The notes under the pieces were generated by a model that saw nothing but the letters and a program-made list of their open reading frames with translations, ran no database searches and was not told where the DNA came from. 41,061 nt of DNA from CAYNVS01 sp964400725 (lineage in GTDB: Bacteria > Myxococcota_A > SURF-8 > CAYNVS01). Both the position numbers and the translations under genes were made by a program. The stretch covers positions 1 through 41,061 of the forward strand of contig CAYNVS010000029.1 of assembly GCA_964400725.1 (NCBI GenBank), given 5' to 3'. Shown piece after piece: positions 1 to 8,604 of the stretch. Position 1 is the stretch's first letter; each line of letters opens with the position of its first letter.

Positions 1-54
1 GAGGCTGAGGTCTTTGGGTTCCTGTCCGTAACCGTGTCCCATGTATAAAATAGG
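1..54 (-). pseudogene. Continuation of the esterase frame beyond the amber codon (partial)
   Basis: These 18 codons follow directly, in frame, after the TAG at 55-57 and encode PILYMGHGYGQEPKDLSL. The string joins smoothly to the preceding residues to give the beta-strand and HGxG loop of an esterase-type alpha/beta hydrolase. The frame stays open to the window edge, so the nucleophile serine and the rest of the fold should lie to the left. No ribosome binding site precedes the in-frame ATG at 42, so independent translation is unlikely. Confidence 0.6.
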
Positions 55-2394
55 CTAATAAACGTCGGGATTGTCGTCATAGCCCGGCGGCAGAGCTACG
101 GAATAACGGCGCTTTGCCTTCATGCGCTCGGAATAAAATCTTCCGGCCATCAGCATGTTCGTAGGATCGTAGCTATCCACCGTCGAGATGTCGGCGTTGG
201 GAAAGTGATACGACAAGTAGCCTAGAAAGGTTTGAACGCGGAGAACTATTTCCTGCGGGGTGCCTACGTGCCTGCCGTCGCCGCCGATAATTTGTTCCGC
301 CGTGGCGTTAATGTGTCCGTAGCGCACCAGTACGTTCTTGCCTATTTTTCCGTAATCGACTTTGAGGAAATTGTATTTCGACAAATCGGCCGCGACGGGG
401 AACATAAGCGTTTCGATTCCCTGATAGAAAGTCATGCCGCCCGGCCCCAAAACGCTGACTACGGCGCCCATAAGATGATTGCCGTGCAGACCGAAATTGA
501 ACAAGTCGCGCACTCCGCCGTCAATATATATATGCATACGGTCGAGTTTTTCTTTCTTCATGGCGCGAATGTTCTGATTAGCGTCGAGAGCGTAAAAGTT
601 TTTCAGGTTCGGATTGTAATCGAACTTCTCGTTGCCTTCGCCGTAATCATAGCCGCCGTCGGCGTACTGTTTGGTGCCTTGCACGCCGTCTAGGCCGAAG
701 TCTTCCCATTTCTCGCAAACGCCGGCAAGCCCAGCTTGCGCGCCCGCTTTGCACTCGTTTTTCTCGCAGCCGTCGCAAAGATGATTCCTCTCTTTGCCGT
801 CCGGATTGGTAATCGGGTCGTAGTTGTCTTTATTAGGGTCGGGATTGGACGACGCGTTGTATCCGGGTTCGTCCTTGTCGCAAAGCCTGTCCAAACCGCA
901 GTCTTCGTAAGGTTCCGAGCTCTGCCTGATTACCGGCTCTCCGAACTGCCTTACCATGTCGTTGTTGACGTCAACCGCCAAACCGACTTCCATCGGATTG
1001 TCTCCCGACTTTTCCGCTATGAAATCGCCGCTCCATGGAGTTCTGCTGTCTTTGGCTCCGTCGCAGAAGAATATTACTCCATATTTGCCTTCAGGATTGT
1101 ATTCCGCGTCGTAAAAGCCTTTGAACGGATATTCGACGCCGCGGTCGCTCATCCATTTTGAAAGTTTGTCAACCTTGCAAAATGTATCGTCTTTTCCTTC
1201 GTACGTTTTGAGAGCCATTTCAACGAACTCTTTAATTGGGAAACCTTTTTTCGCCGCGGGAATATAAGGAGAATCAGGGTTATAGCTCAGCGGGTTGCCG
1301 AATCCGAGCGCGAGATCGCGGAAGAGTTTTAGGTATTCGTCGCGGTCAAAGTTGCCGCCGTTGTCGTCGTAATACCAGTGGTTGAAACCGTTCGGGTGCT
1401 CCAGCTGCTCGCTGTCCTGCGGGGGAACGAGAGCGCATTTTTGGCAGTAGTTCGGCCACGGGTAATCGTATTCGTCCGTTAAATTGCACTCCGGATCGAG
1501 CGCGGAGAACTGAACCATGCACGTTCCGCACTGCGTCATGGGATTTTTCAATTTATCCTCGTCAACCTTTCCGTCCCGATCGACGAATTCGTCCGGTTTG
1601 CAGAATCCGCCCATAAGCTCGTTGTTAATCATGTGCGCCAAATAAGTTAAGTCTATCGGGCCTCCGAGCATTCCTACCACGTCGAATTTATCGGGGTTTT
1701 TAAACCCGATGTAAGACGAACCGCCGGCGCCCATGGAGACGCCCGCCGTCGCGGTAAACGTGTAAGGGCGTTTTTCAGTTTCGTGTTTTTCGGCGTACGT
1801 TACGACCTGAAAGGTTCCGAGCATTTTCCATTCAAAAAAGACGAGACCGCGCTCGCGGTCGATTCTAATCAAGCCGCGGTTTTTGGGGATAAAGCGGGTT
1901 TCGCTTCCGTCAAGCGGAGCGGTCAAGACGTTTATCGTGTAATCCCGAACATCGGCGGTAAGTTTGGAAAGGTCAATCGGAACCGTTATCGGAACGTCGT
2001 AGGAAAGCGCGGATCCGGCTGGAGCGCCGAAGTTCACCGCCGGCCCTATAGCCTTATATCCGGCTTTCTGTAAATCGGCCGAACCTTTTTTAATGTCAAT
2101 CGCAAACTCTCCGACGGCCTCCGAAATAACCTCTATCTGCGAACCGTCGATTTCGTTCCCAGCTTCGCACACGCGCGCGATTCCGCCTTTTTCTTTAGAA
2201 ACAGTCAGCGGATTTTTTGTTGCGACTCCTTCCCCGCATTTGGAAATCGTGGGGGAGCTCTCCTCGACTTCGCCGTTTTCGACCGATTCGTTAATATCGT
2301 CGTCGGTCTTATTGTCTGTTCCGCCGGACGAACCGCAGGACGCGGCGAACGTAAGCGCCGCGGCAAAAAAGAATACAATAAACGCTTTTTTCAT
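55..2394 (-). CDS. Secreted esterase-like lipoprotein, interrupted by in-frame amber codon
   Basis: The N-terminus is a lipoprotein signal peptide (hydrophobic run, then AASC with the lipidated Cys near residue 20), followed by an acidic linker. The start is supported by AAGGAG six bases upstream of the ATG. The middle (about residues 240-560) is Cys-rich with many CxxC pairs and Asp/Asn-rich turns and matches no family I can name. The last residues, RRYSVALPPGYDDNPDVY, are the typical entry to an esterase-D/feruloyl-esterase type alpha/beta hydrolase domain. The next codon is TAG, and the same frame then reads PILYMGHGYGQEPKDLSL to the window edge, which is the expected HGxG oxyanion-hole segment. 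The 779-residue product therefore lacks its catalytic domain unless the stop is read through. Either a nonsense mutation, a sequence error or recoding is possible. The role as a cell-envelope ester hydrolase is inferred. Confidence 0.75.
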   Translation of the reverse strand: MKKAFIVFFFAAALTFAASCGSSGGTDNKTDDDINESVENGEVEESSPTISKCGEGVATKNPLTVSKEKGGIARVCEAGNEIDGSQIEVISEAVGEFAIDIKKGSADLQKAGYKAIGPAVNFGAPAGSALSYDVPITVPIDLSKLTADVRDYTINVLTAPLDGSETRFIPKNRGLIRIDRERGLVFFEWKMLGTFQVVTYAEKHETEKRPYTFTATAGVSMGAGGSSYIGFKNPDKFDVVGMLGGPIDLTYLAHMINNELMGGFCKPDEFVDRDGKVDEDKLKNPMTQCGTCMVQFSALDPECNLTDEYDYPWPNYCQKCALVPPQDSEQLEHPNGFNHWYYDDNGGNFDRDEYLKLFRDLALGFGNPLSYNPDSPYIPAAKKGFPIKEFVEMALKTYEGKDDTFCKVDKLSKWMSDRGVEYPFKGFYDAEYNPEGKYGVIFFCDGAKDSRTPWSGDFIAEKSGDNPMEVGLAVDVNNDMVRQFGEPVIRQSSEPYEDCGLDRLCDKDEPGYNASSNPDPNKDNYDPITNPDGKERNHLCDGCEKNECKAGAQAGLAGVCEKWEDFGLDGVQGTKQYADGGYDYGEGNEKFDYNPNLKNFYALDANQNIRAMKKEKLDRMHIYIDGGVRDLFNFGLHGNHLMGAVVSVLGPGGMTFYQGIETLMFPVAADLSKYNFLKVDYGKIGKNVLVRYGHINATAEQIIGGDGRHVGTPQEIVLRVQTFLGYLSYHFPNADISTVDSYDPTNMLMAGRFYSERMKAKRRYSVALPPGYDDNPDVY

Positions 2395-2539
2395 AGAGCT
2401 CTCCTTTGAGGTTGGAATATAGTTATGTATAATTCAAGAGCAGTAAATTAATAAGATAAATTTTCCATACGAGCTATTGTTTGTCAAATAAACCGCCCGC
2501 CTTTTTTAATATAAAAAAGCCTTTTAAATACGATAGGTT

Positions 2540-3286
2540 TTACCAAGTTTCGTCCGTCCGCAGAAGAGCCTCCGCGACGGTCGTATATTTGTCCGGGCTT
2601 CCTTTTTCGTGCAAAATGAGCTCGTCATCCTCCGCGGCGGCGCCGAATTCGCCTTTAACGAAAGTAATAACCGCCCGTTTGGGTTCTTCGTCGGCAAACG
2701 CCTTTATTAAAACCCTGCCGACAAGCGAAAAACCTCTCGCCTTGAACGCGTCAACCGCCTCGTCGGTTCGCTCCCACGGGTAAATTATGCAGACTTTGCC
2801 GCCGTCTTTTGCCGCCAGACAGCAGGCTTCCGCAAGCTGCGCAAGAGTCAGGTTGACTTCGTGCCTGCTTCCCGCCTTGATTTCGTCGGCGGGAAGTTTC
2901 CCTTGCGTCAATTTGAAATAAGGCGGATTGCTGACGATTAAATCGAACGCGCCCTTATTTCGCGCCGCGTATAGCCTCAGGTCTTCGTTAGCCACTTCTA
3001 TCGCTCCGCTCATTCCGTTGGCCTGAACCGTGAGCCTCGCAAGCTCGGCCTGCCGCGGCAGAATTTCAACGGCCGTTACCCTCGCCGCTTTTTTCAAACG
3101 AATCAACAACGCGGCGATAACTCCGCATCCGGCGCCGAAGTCCGCCGCGTTAAGCGATTGGCCGCCGGGGCATAACCGCGCCAGCAAAACGGGGTCGATA
3201 TTTACGCGTTCCCCTTTTTTGAGTTGAGCGACGCGCGCTTTCCCGCCGAGAACCGCGTCGAAAGTCCAATCGTTTTCGTCCGGCAT
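2540..3286 (-). CDS. TrmN6-like tRNA (adenine-N6) methyltransferase
   Basis: This 248-residue Rossmann-fold methyltransferase has the S-adenosylmethionine motif DFGAGCG at residues 49-55, an acidic motif II (VEIL, about 73-76) and the catalytic NPPY at 120-123 that marks N6-adenine methylases. Overall layout matches the YfiC/TrmN6 family (COG4123), whose E. coli member methylates A37 of tRNA1-Val. Length is normal. It starts 5 bp after the VWA lipoprotein stop without a clear Shine-Dalgarno, so it is probably coupled to the upstream gene as the last member of that operon. The exact tRNA target cannot be told from sequence; a related small-molecule or protein N-methylase is the alternative. 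Confidence 0.8.
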   Translation of the reverse strand: MPDENDWTFDAVLGGKARVAQLKKGERVNIDPVLLARLCPGGQSLNAADFGAGCGVIAALLIRLKKAARVTAVEILPRQAELARLTVQANGMSGAIEVANEDLRLYAARNKGAFDLIVSNPPYFKLTQGKLPADEIKAGSRHEVNLTLAQLAEACCLAAKDGGKVCIIYPWERTDEAVDAFKARGFSLVGRVLIKAFADEEPKRAVITFVKGEFGAAAEDDELILHEKGSPDKYTTVAEALLRTDETW

Positions 3287-3291
3287 ATTTT

Positions 3292-5778
3292 TTAGTTTTC
3301 GCAGACGGGCTTGTATTTAACGGTTATGCGCGAATCGGTCGGCGGCTTGTTTATTATTAGCAGCCTCTTTTCCGCGTCAACCGTGTAAGCGTTATTCGGA
3401 AGAAGTATCCCGCCCATATAAACCTTAACCGTGCTTACGTCGGGTTTTGCGCTAAGAATGAAAGTCCCTATCAATCTAGCGATTTCGTCGAAAATAATTT
3501 TAAAGCTCTCGTCGTAGGCGGGCGCGCAAACGCTTTGAGTCGTTCCGTTCAGCTCGTCCGTCATCTGCCTGTAACGGCAGCCTCCCTGCGCGCTGGAACC
3601 GTCCGAACCTTCGCAGCCGTTTGGACAGTCGCCGAATATCCCGTAAAAATAAGAGTTCAAACGTCGCCCGTCTATCTTAATATTTTTAAATAAGTTTACA
3701 TAGTAATCTATATTCTTAGACGATTGATCCTCCTCGTCGCTTAATACCATCAATATAAGCCTGTCGATTTCGGACGTTACGAAGTTTTTATGATCGGCGG
3801 AATAAAGCGGTTCCGACATTGAAGCGGCGAGTGCGTCAAGACACTTCTCGTATCCTGAGCAGGAAGTTCCCAGCATCAGATTTTTGCTTATTTTTTGAAT
3901 CAGCGAATCGCGGGTTTCATTGACGCTTGGAACGTTAATCATTTTGCCCGGAACGCCGGCTGGATTCAGGAAGGCGCCTTTGTGCGCCGCGTCATCCATG
4001 TCGCAGCTGGTAACGCCGATTCTGAATGTAATGAAACCGGAATATTTTAATATCGCATCTACCAGAGCCGGTATTGCGGCGGCAATTTTTTGTTGGTAAG
4101 GCGACATCGAACCGGAGCAATCGACTGCGAAAAGCATAGAGGCGTCGCCGTTGTCGGGAACGACGAATTCTTCGGTAGCCAAATCTCCTACCGAGGCGGC
4201 TTTCACGGTTTTCTGCAGCGGCAGCTCAAACTCGGACAAAGCAACCTTCAACTTAGACTCCATAGCCATGCCGACGCTGCCTTGAAGCGGGCAAATGCGG
4301 AGAGAAAAAGCATAGCTTTGCCCCGGCTGTAAAGTAATGGGAAAGGCCGGATGCGGAACGTATTCAGCCTCGAAGTAAAACGAATTTACATACATATCAA
4401 TTGAAGCGATATGAGCGGCAATCGAGCCGTCGTTGATTATTTTAAATTCTTTAAAAGGCGTGCAGCATCCTTCCGGAGCCGCGCCCAAATCAACCGTTTC
4501 GTCTTCCGGCAGGAAGACAATCGAAGGAGCGACGCCTTCTCCTTTCAGCGAAACCACGATGTTGTTTGGAGATAAGTAAATAGCCGCGTCCGTCGTTCCT
4601 TTGAATGAAAGCTGAGCGTCGCTGTTTATGTGAAAAGTATGTTTCTGCGCGCCTACTCTTGTGGGCGCAAACTCCGTTTCCACGGCGAATTCTTCTCCGA
4701 GCGCAAGAGTTTTCGCCTCGTTCACAGGATTTTTCATTTCAAATTCTGGGCAATTCGCGCCCGGCGCGCACGGGGATGGAGCGTCGAGCGCAACGCTTGA
4801 AAGCGTCAGCGGCGCCGAGCCGCAAGATTTGAATTTGAGCGTTTTAGTTCCTTTCGTACCCGTAATTACTTCCATGAAATCCAAAGTCGCTATATCGTTG
4901 ACGTAGGCGGTCGAGGGGTCGAACATAATGCAGGGTTTATCGGTAAAGGCTCCGCCGCCCGACACCGAGCAAACGTAAGCTCCGTCGTCCGTAGAAAGAT
5001 TGAACGACGCGAAATACGAGCCTACGGCTCTAGGATAAAATTCAACCTCCACCATCGCGCTTTCGTTTCTATGCAAAACCGTCCATTCCACGGAATCTTT
5101 TACGGCAAACGGAGCGCCAGAATCCGAAATTTCAGCCGAATTAAGCGTAACGGCCTTTCCGCACATGTTTTTAATGGTAAGTATTTTTGAAAATTTTTGT
5201 CCTACCATTATCGTCGGAAAATTAATAGGACACGGCTCGACGACCAGACACTTTTCCTCGCCGTCGCCGTCGTCGTCCATTCGGTCGCCCGCCTCGTCCT
5301 TGTCTGCGTCAATCCCGGCTTCGTCCGCCGCTTCAGCATCGGTTTCGAGAATATCTTCAAAGTCGCCGTCGAACGATTTATCTACGCATTCCGCCTGAAC
5401 GTCAACCGCAATCTGAACGCATTTTTGCGTTTCCGCGCAGGTTTGAATTACCGAGTAAACGCATTTCTCTCCGTATGTGCATTCCGACGGGTCGTTGAAA
5501 GCGACGGCCTCTACCTTGCGGACAACGTCCATACCGTTCAAAGTTTCGCAGCGAACCGCCGATTTCACGCCGGAGGCGAGGCAGTCGGCGTTAAGCTTCC
5601 GCCAAGTTTCGCAGTCCGCGTCCGGAACGTCCGGTATTTCGCTCTGCTCATACGAGGAGTCCATCTCCTCGTCGGAGTCGGAACCGTGATTTACCGTTAT
5701 GTTGGAGCTCTCGCACCCCAGCGCGACAAACGCCGCCAACGCCCCTAAAGCCAATAAATTTAATTTAACCGTTTTCAT
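3292..5778 (-). CDS. VWA-domain lipoprotein with ASH-like repeats
   Basis: I place the start at the ATG at 5778 rather than the longer open frame. It overlaps the upstream stop as ATGA, has GGAGG upstream and begins a lipoprotein signal (MKTVKL, then lipobox ALGC with Cys about 23). The 828-residue product has a Cys-rich N-terminal segment (about 45-115), an Asp/Glu stretch, two or three immunoglobulin-like ASH/choice-of-anchor D modules (about 170-530) and a von Willebrand A domain (about 545-770) with a complete metal site motif DCSGS. It ends in a short beta-rich tail. Such domains bind ligands or other envelope proteins in a metal-dependent way, so an adhesive or scaffolding role at the outer membrane is likely but inferred. 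Confidence 0.8.
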   Translation of the reverse strand: MKTVKLNLLALGALAAFVALGCESSNITVNHGSDSDEEMDSSYEQSEIPDVPDADCETWRKLNADCLASGVKSAVRCETLNGMDVVRKVEAVAFNDPSECTYGEKCVYSVIQTCAETQKCVQIAVDVQAECVDKSFDGDFEDILETDAEAADEAGIDADKDEAGDRMDDDGDGEEKCLVVEPCPINFPTIMVGQKFSKILTIKNMCGKAVTLNSAEISDSGAPFAVKDSVEWTVLHRNESAMVEVEFYPRAVGSYFASFNLSTDDGAYVCSVSGGGAFTDKPCIMFDPSTAYVNDIATLDFMEVITGTKGTKTLKFKSCGSAPLTLSSVALDAPSPCAPGANCPEFEMKNPVNEAKTLALGEEFAVETEFAPTRVGAQKHTFHINSDAQLSFKGTTDAAIYLSPNNIVVSLKGEGVAPSIVFLPEDETVDLGAAPEGCCTPFKEFKIINDGSIAAHIASIDMYVNSFYFEAEYVPHPAFPITLQPGQSYAFSLRICPLQGSVGMAMESKLKVALSEFELPLQKTVKAASVGDLATEEFVVPDNGDASMLFAVDCSGSMSPYQQKIAAAIPALVDAILKYSGFITFRIGVTSCDMDDAAHKGAFLNPAGVPGKMINVPSVNETRDSLIQKISKNLMLGTSCSGYEKCLDALAASMSEPLYSADHKNFVTSEIDRLILMVLSDEEDQSSKNIDYYVNLFKNIKIDGRRLNSYFYGIFGDCPNGCEGSDGSSAQGGCRYRQMTDELNGTTQSVCAPAYDESFKIIFDEIARLIGTFILSAKPDVSTVKVYMGGILLPNNAYTVDAEKRLLIINKPPTDSRITVKYKPVCEN

Positions 5779-6830
5779 TTCAAACCTCCCGCTTTCAGCC
5801 GCGATAGAACGTCCAAACCTTCTTTTCGCGAGCGCAAGTTGTAGTAAAACAGCGCCAGCCCTATAACGATGAACGGCATTACCAGCGACGTATAAATTAT
5901 CGAACCGGCGGTCAAAATCAGCTCGTACGCCAGCGGCGCGCTCTGCATCTGGAACATGTGCTTTCCGCTGATTATCTGCTGCAATTCGTATATATAAAAT
6001 AAAACCGCGCGCGGAATCAAGACAAACGAGCTGTACGACAGCCAAATTGCCGACAGAAGCGTAAGCGCGACGGTAACTTTCCATATCGGGTGAGCGAAGA
6101 GTTTTGTTTTGCGAGGAGCGTAAACGAGCTTCGCGCTGCGTAGAGCCGCGTCTGCTTTTTGCCTGCCTTCAAGCAGCGCGACTATCGGCGAGAAAATTAC
6201 TTTTGCCAGCGCGACGGCCACGGCCATTCCGCCGAAAAGCGAAATGCCCGCGATAATGGCCGCCTGCAGAATAATAGATTTAACCAATAAAAACATGCCG
6301 ACAAAAACGGCGAGCGGAATCGCTACCGCCGCTCCCGCGCCGTAAACGCAGACAACCGCGGCAACGGTGGCGAAAACAATTCTTCGCGTCGCCTTAAAGC
6401 TGTCGTTAATCGAATTCCATGGGTTCGGATCGGCTCCGGCTATAATTTCCCGCACGGAAACCGAAACGGCGCCAAGCATTATAGCGAACATTACTACGGC
6501 TATTACGTTAAGAAAGCCCGCTAACGCGGAAACAATAAACAGCGTCTCCATCATTTTAAGGCTCATAGCGTTTTCGCTCGCCTGCGAGCCCAACATTTCG
6601 AGAAGCCCCTGCATTCTGCCTTGAAACATATAAATTACTATGTTGGTGGCGACGCTTAAAACGGAAGAGAAGAGCGCATAGATAAATAAAATTGAAAGAA
6701 AATGCCAGAAATAACGTTTATAAAGCGCCACCGCTCCGTCAATCGTCTCGCCGACGGAACGCGGCGTTAAAAGCTCCGTCGTAAGTCCGCTATAATTCCC
6801 TCCGGCGGGGACGTCCGCGCCTCTGTTCAT
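5775..6830 (-). CDS. Polytopic membrane protein, GPDPase-membrane-domain-like
   Basis: The 351-residue protein opens with LLTPRSVGETIDGAVALYKR followed by a long hydrophobic stretch. This resembles the membrane domain found in glycerophosphodiester phosphodiesterases and in stand-alone myxobacterial proteins (DUF975-like). About six to seven hydrophobic segments span residues 40-335. No catalytic motif is visible. It starts 3 bp after the stop of the MXAN_5187-like gene with AAAGG just before the ATG, and its own stop overlaps the start of the VWA lipoprotein gene. This tight coupling suggests it acts with that lipoprotein, perhaps in export or anchoring, but this is an inference. Confidence 0.6.
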   Translation of the reverse strand: MNRGADVPAGGNYSGLTTELLTPRSVGETIDGAVALYKRYFWHFLSILFIYALFSSVLSVATNIVIYMFQGRMQGLLEMLGSQASENAMSLKMMETLFIVSALAGFLNVIAVVMFAIMLGAVSVSVREIIAGADPNPWNSINDSFKATRRIVFATVAAVVCVYGAGAAVAIPLAVFVGMFLLVKSIILQAAIIAGISLFGGMAVAVALAKVIFSPIVALLEGRQKADAALRSAKLVYAPRKTKLFAHPIWKVTVALTLLSAIWLSYSSFVLIPRAVLFYIYELQQIISGKHMFQMQSAPLAYELILTAGSIIYTSLVMPFIVIGLALFYYNLRSRKEGLDVLSRLKAGGLK

Positions 6831-6833
6831 CCT

Positions 6834-7667
6834 TTAGACGACCTTCTTTTGCGGAATTGATTTAAGAACGACCTTGCCGTCTTTGGTCTCCACGCGGAAA
6901 TCTACTTCGTCGCAGCCGTATTTCTCTTTAATTCTCTTGGTCTCCTGTTCGATGGTGCGCGCCAAAGCGTCCTTGCTGACCGGCGGAAGGTTTAAACTTT
7001 TCCGCTGCGCTATAAAACGCTCGTACACTTCGTCGGTCTTGTCGGGCTTTGCCGGTTTTGCGGCCGCCGGCTCGTTCCATGAATGCGGGGCGTCCGGTTC
7101 GTCTTTCCAAGAGTCTTTGGCGGCGCGTAGATTTGCGCTTGGCTCCCCCCAAGAATCGGGAGCTCCTTCGCTCTCTTTCGCTTCGTCCTTCCAGCCTCCG
7201 CCTCCGCCTTCGTTCTCCGCCTCTGCGGGCGCTCCGGCGTACATTCCGACGAGCTTTTTTTTGCCGAAGAAAGATTTAAACTCCTTCTCGTCCATCGTTT
7301 TCTTCATCGCCTTGAAAACGTCGCGGGAGTAGGTTCCCTCCTCTATCTGCTTCAGAATGCGGTCCCAGTAGTTTTTCATAACCACGTACCGCCCAAGAAC
7401 CGACTGGAGCTTAAATTTAATGCGCGGATTCGTGATGCGAATTTCGTGCACGCGGGAAATTATGTTGTTTATGCGCGCTCTGCGGTCGGACGGATCGATG
7501 TTGTTAATGCCGGAGAAAAACAGCTGGTAGGCGAGCCCTAAATCTTCTAGCAGATTTTCCAATTCCGTAATCTCGGCTTCGCCCGCGTTCGATTTAAATT
7601 TGAACTCCGCGCCGCCTTCCATAATGGCGCGGGCTTTTTCTTTCTTTATGTCCTTAGGATTGGCCAT
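6834..7667 (-). CDS. MXAN_5187 C-terminal-domain-like protein
   Basis: This 277-residue soluble protein has no signal peptide or membrane segment. Residues about 30-120 contain the pattern seen in the myxobacterial MXAN_5187 C-terminal family: a helical stretch ending in RIKFKLQSVLGRY followed by W-x6-IEEGTY. The C-terminus (about 215-277) carries the second conserved part, ERFIAQRKSL and VDFRVETKDGKVVLK. A low-complexity hinge rich in Ala, Glu, Trp and Pro with repeated SW(G/K/N)E units links them. AGGAAG precedes the ATG, and the gene overlaps the end of the recombinase gene by 14 bp. Function is unknown; in related proteins the domain occurs with signalling modules. Confidence 0.6.
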   Translation of the reverse strand: MANPKDIKKEKARAIMEGGAEFKFKSNAGEAEITELENLLEDLGLAYQLFFSGINNIDPSDRRARINNIISRVHEIRITNPRIKFKLQSVLGRYVVMKNYWDRILKQIEEGTYSRDVFKAMKKTMDEKEFKSFFGKKKLVGMYAGAPAEAENEGGGGGWKDEAKESEGAPDSWGEPSANLRAAKDSWKDEPDAPHSWNEPAAAKPAKPDKTDEVYERFIAQRKSLNLPPVSKDALARTIEQETKRIKEKYGCDEVDFRVETKDGKVVLKSIPQKKVV

Positions 7668-8586
7668 GCGCTTCTTCCTTTTGCCGCGGATGACGTTTCA
7701 ACAACGAAGCGGCCAGCCGCCTCGTCTCTACGTGCGTATAAATTTCGGTAGTCGAAATATCTTCGTGCCCCAACATAATTTGAACGGAGCGCAAATCCGC
7801 TCCGCCGTCGAGCAGATGAGTGGCGAACGAGTGACGAAGTTTGTGCGGAGAAGCGTTTTTTTTAATTCCGGCGAGTTTCGCGTGCTTTTTTAACGTAAAA
7901 AAAACCATCTGCCTCGTCAGCGCTCCTCCGCGCCGGTTAATAAAAACCGCGTTTGCCGTTTTTTTGCCTGAGGATAAAAGCGGCCGCGCTTCGTTTAAAT
8001 ATTTTTCCATCCATTCAGCCGCAGCGACGCCAATGGGGGTTATTCGTTCTTTGTTTCCTTTGCCTACCGCCTTGATAAAACCGGCGGAAAGATTCAGTCT
8101 GTCAAGAGTCAGACCGACAAGTTCGGAGACTCGAAGGCCGCCTGCGTAAAGCGTCTCGAACATCGCCCGGTCGCGCACTCCAATAGGGGTCGAGACGTCC
8201 ACGCTGCTTAGCAGCGCGTTAATCTCTTCTTCTGTTAAATATACGGGCAGGTCCTTGACGGCTGGAATAGATTCGATAAGCGCGCTGGGGTCGCTTTTCG
8301 CAATGCCGTCCGCCGCCAGATAACCGTGAAACCGCCTCACGACTGAAAGTCTTCGGTTGAGACTGCTTTTACGCAGCCCGTTTGAAAGCTCCGCTTCGAT
8401 AAAATCGACGATGTGGCTTTCTTTAACGTCGCGCGCGTCTCTAACGCCCGCGCCGATTAAGAAATCTGCGTAAATTCTCATGTCTGAGCCGTACGCTTCG
8501 CACGTTTTTTTGGAAGCCCGCGCCTCAATGCGCATATACTCCATAAAGACGTCCGCCTGCCGGTTCAGTTCGTAATCGTCGGCCAT
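7654..8586 (-). CDS. Xer-type tyrosine recombinase
   Basis: The 310-residue protein has the N-terminal SAM-like core-binding domain (about 8-95) and a complete catalytic domain. All six active-site residues are visible: Arg152 in GGLRVSEL, Lys176 in VGKGNK, His248 and Arg251 in HKLRHSFATH, His274 in LGH and the nucleophile Tyr283 in EIYTHV. Size and motifs fit XerC/XerD, which resolve chromosome dimers at dif. It lies 18 bp downstream of the giant lipoprotein gene and overlaps the next gene, so it is expressed from a surface-protein operon, unlike usual xer loci. Whether it is XerC, XerD or a sole XerH-like enzyme cannot be decided here. No integron or attachment site is visible nearby. Confidence 0.88.
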   Translation of the reverse strand: MADDYELNRQADVFMEYMRIEARASKKTCEAYGSDMRIYADFLIGAGVRDARDVKESHIVDFIEAELSNGLRKSSLNRRLSVVRRFHGYLAADGIAKSDPSALIESIPAVKDLPVYLTEEEINALLSSVDVSTPIGVRDRAMFETLYAGGLRVSELVGLTLDRLNLSAGFIKAVGKGNKERITPIGVAAAEWMEKYLNEARPLLSSGKKTANAVFINRRGGALTRQMVFFTLKKHAKLAGIKKNASPHKLRHSFATHLLDGGADLRSVQIMLGHEDISTTEIYTHVETRRLAASLLKRHPRQKEEAHGQS

Positions 8587-8604
8587 TGCAAACCTTTGCG
8601 AAGT

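Noticed and set aside
1..42. A separate gene starting MGHGYGQEP at the left edge
   Set aside because: It is in the same frame as the interrupted lipoprotein, has no ribosome binding site, and would begin inside a hydrolase motif, so it is better read as the continuation of that gene.
5779..6084. N-terminal extension of the VWA lipoprotein
   Set aside because: It overlaps the membrane protein gene for 300 bp and would bury the lipoprotein signal peptide; the ATG at 5778 has GGAGG and an ATGA overlap.
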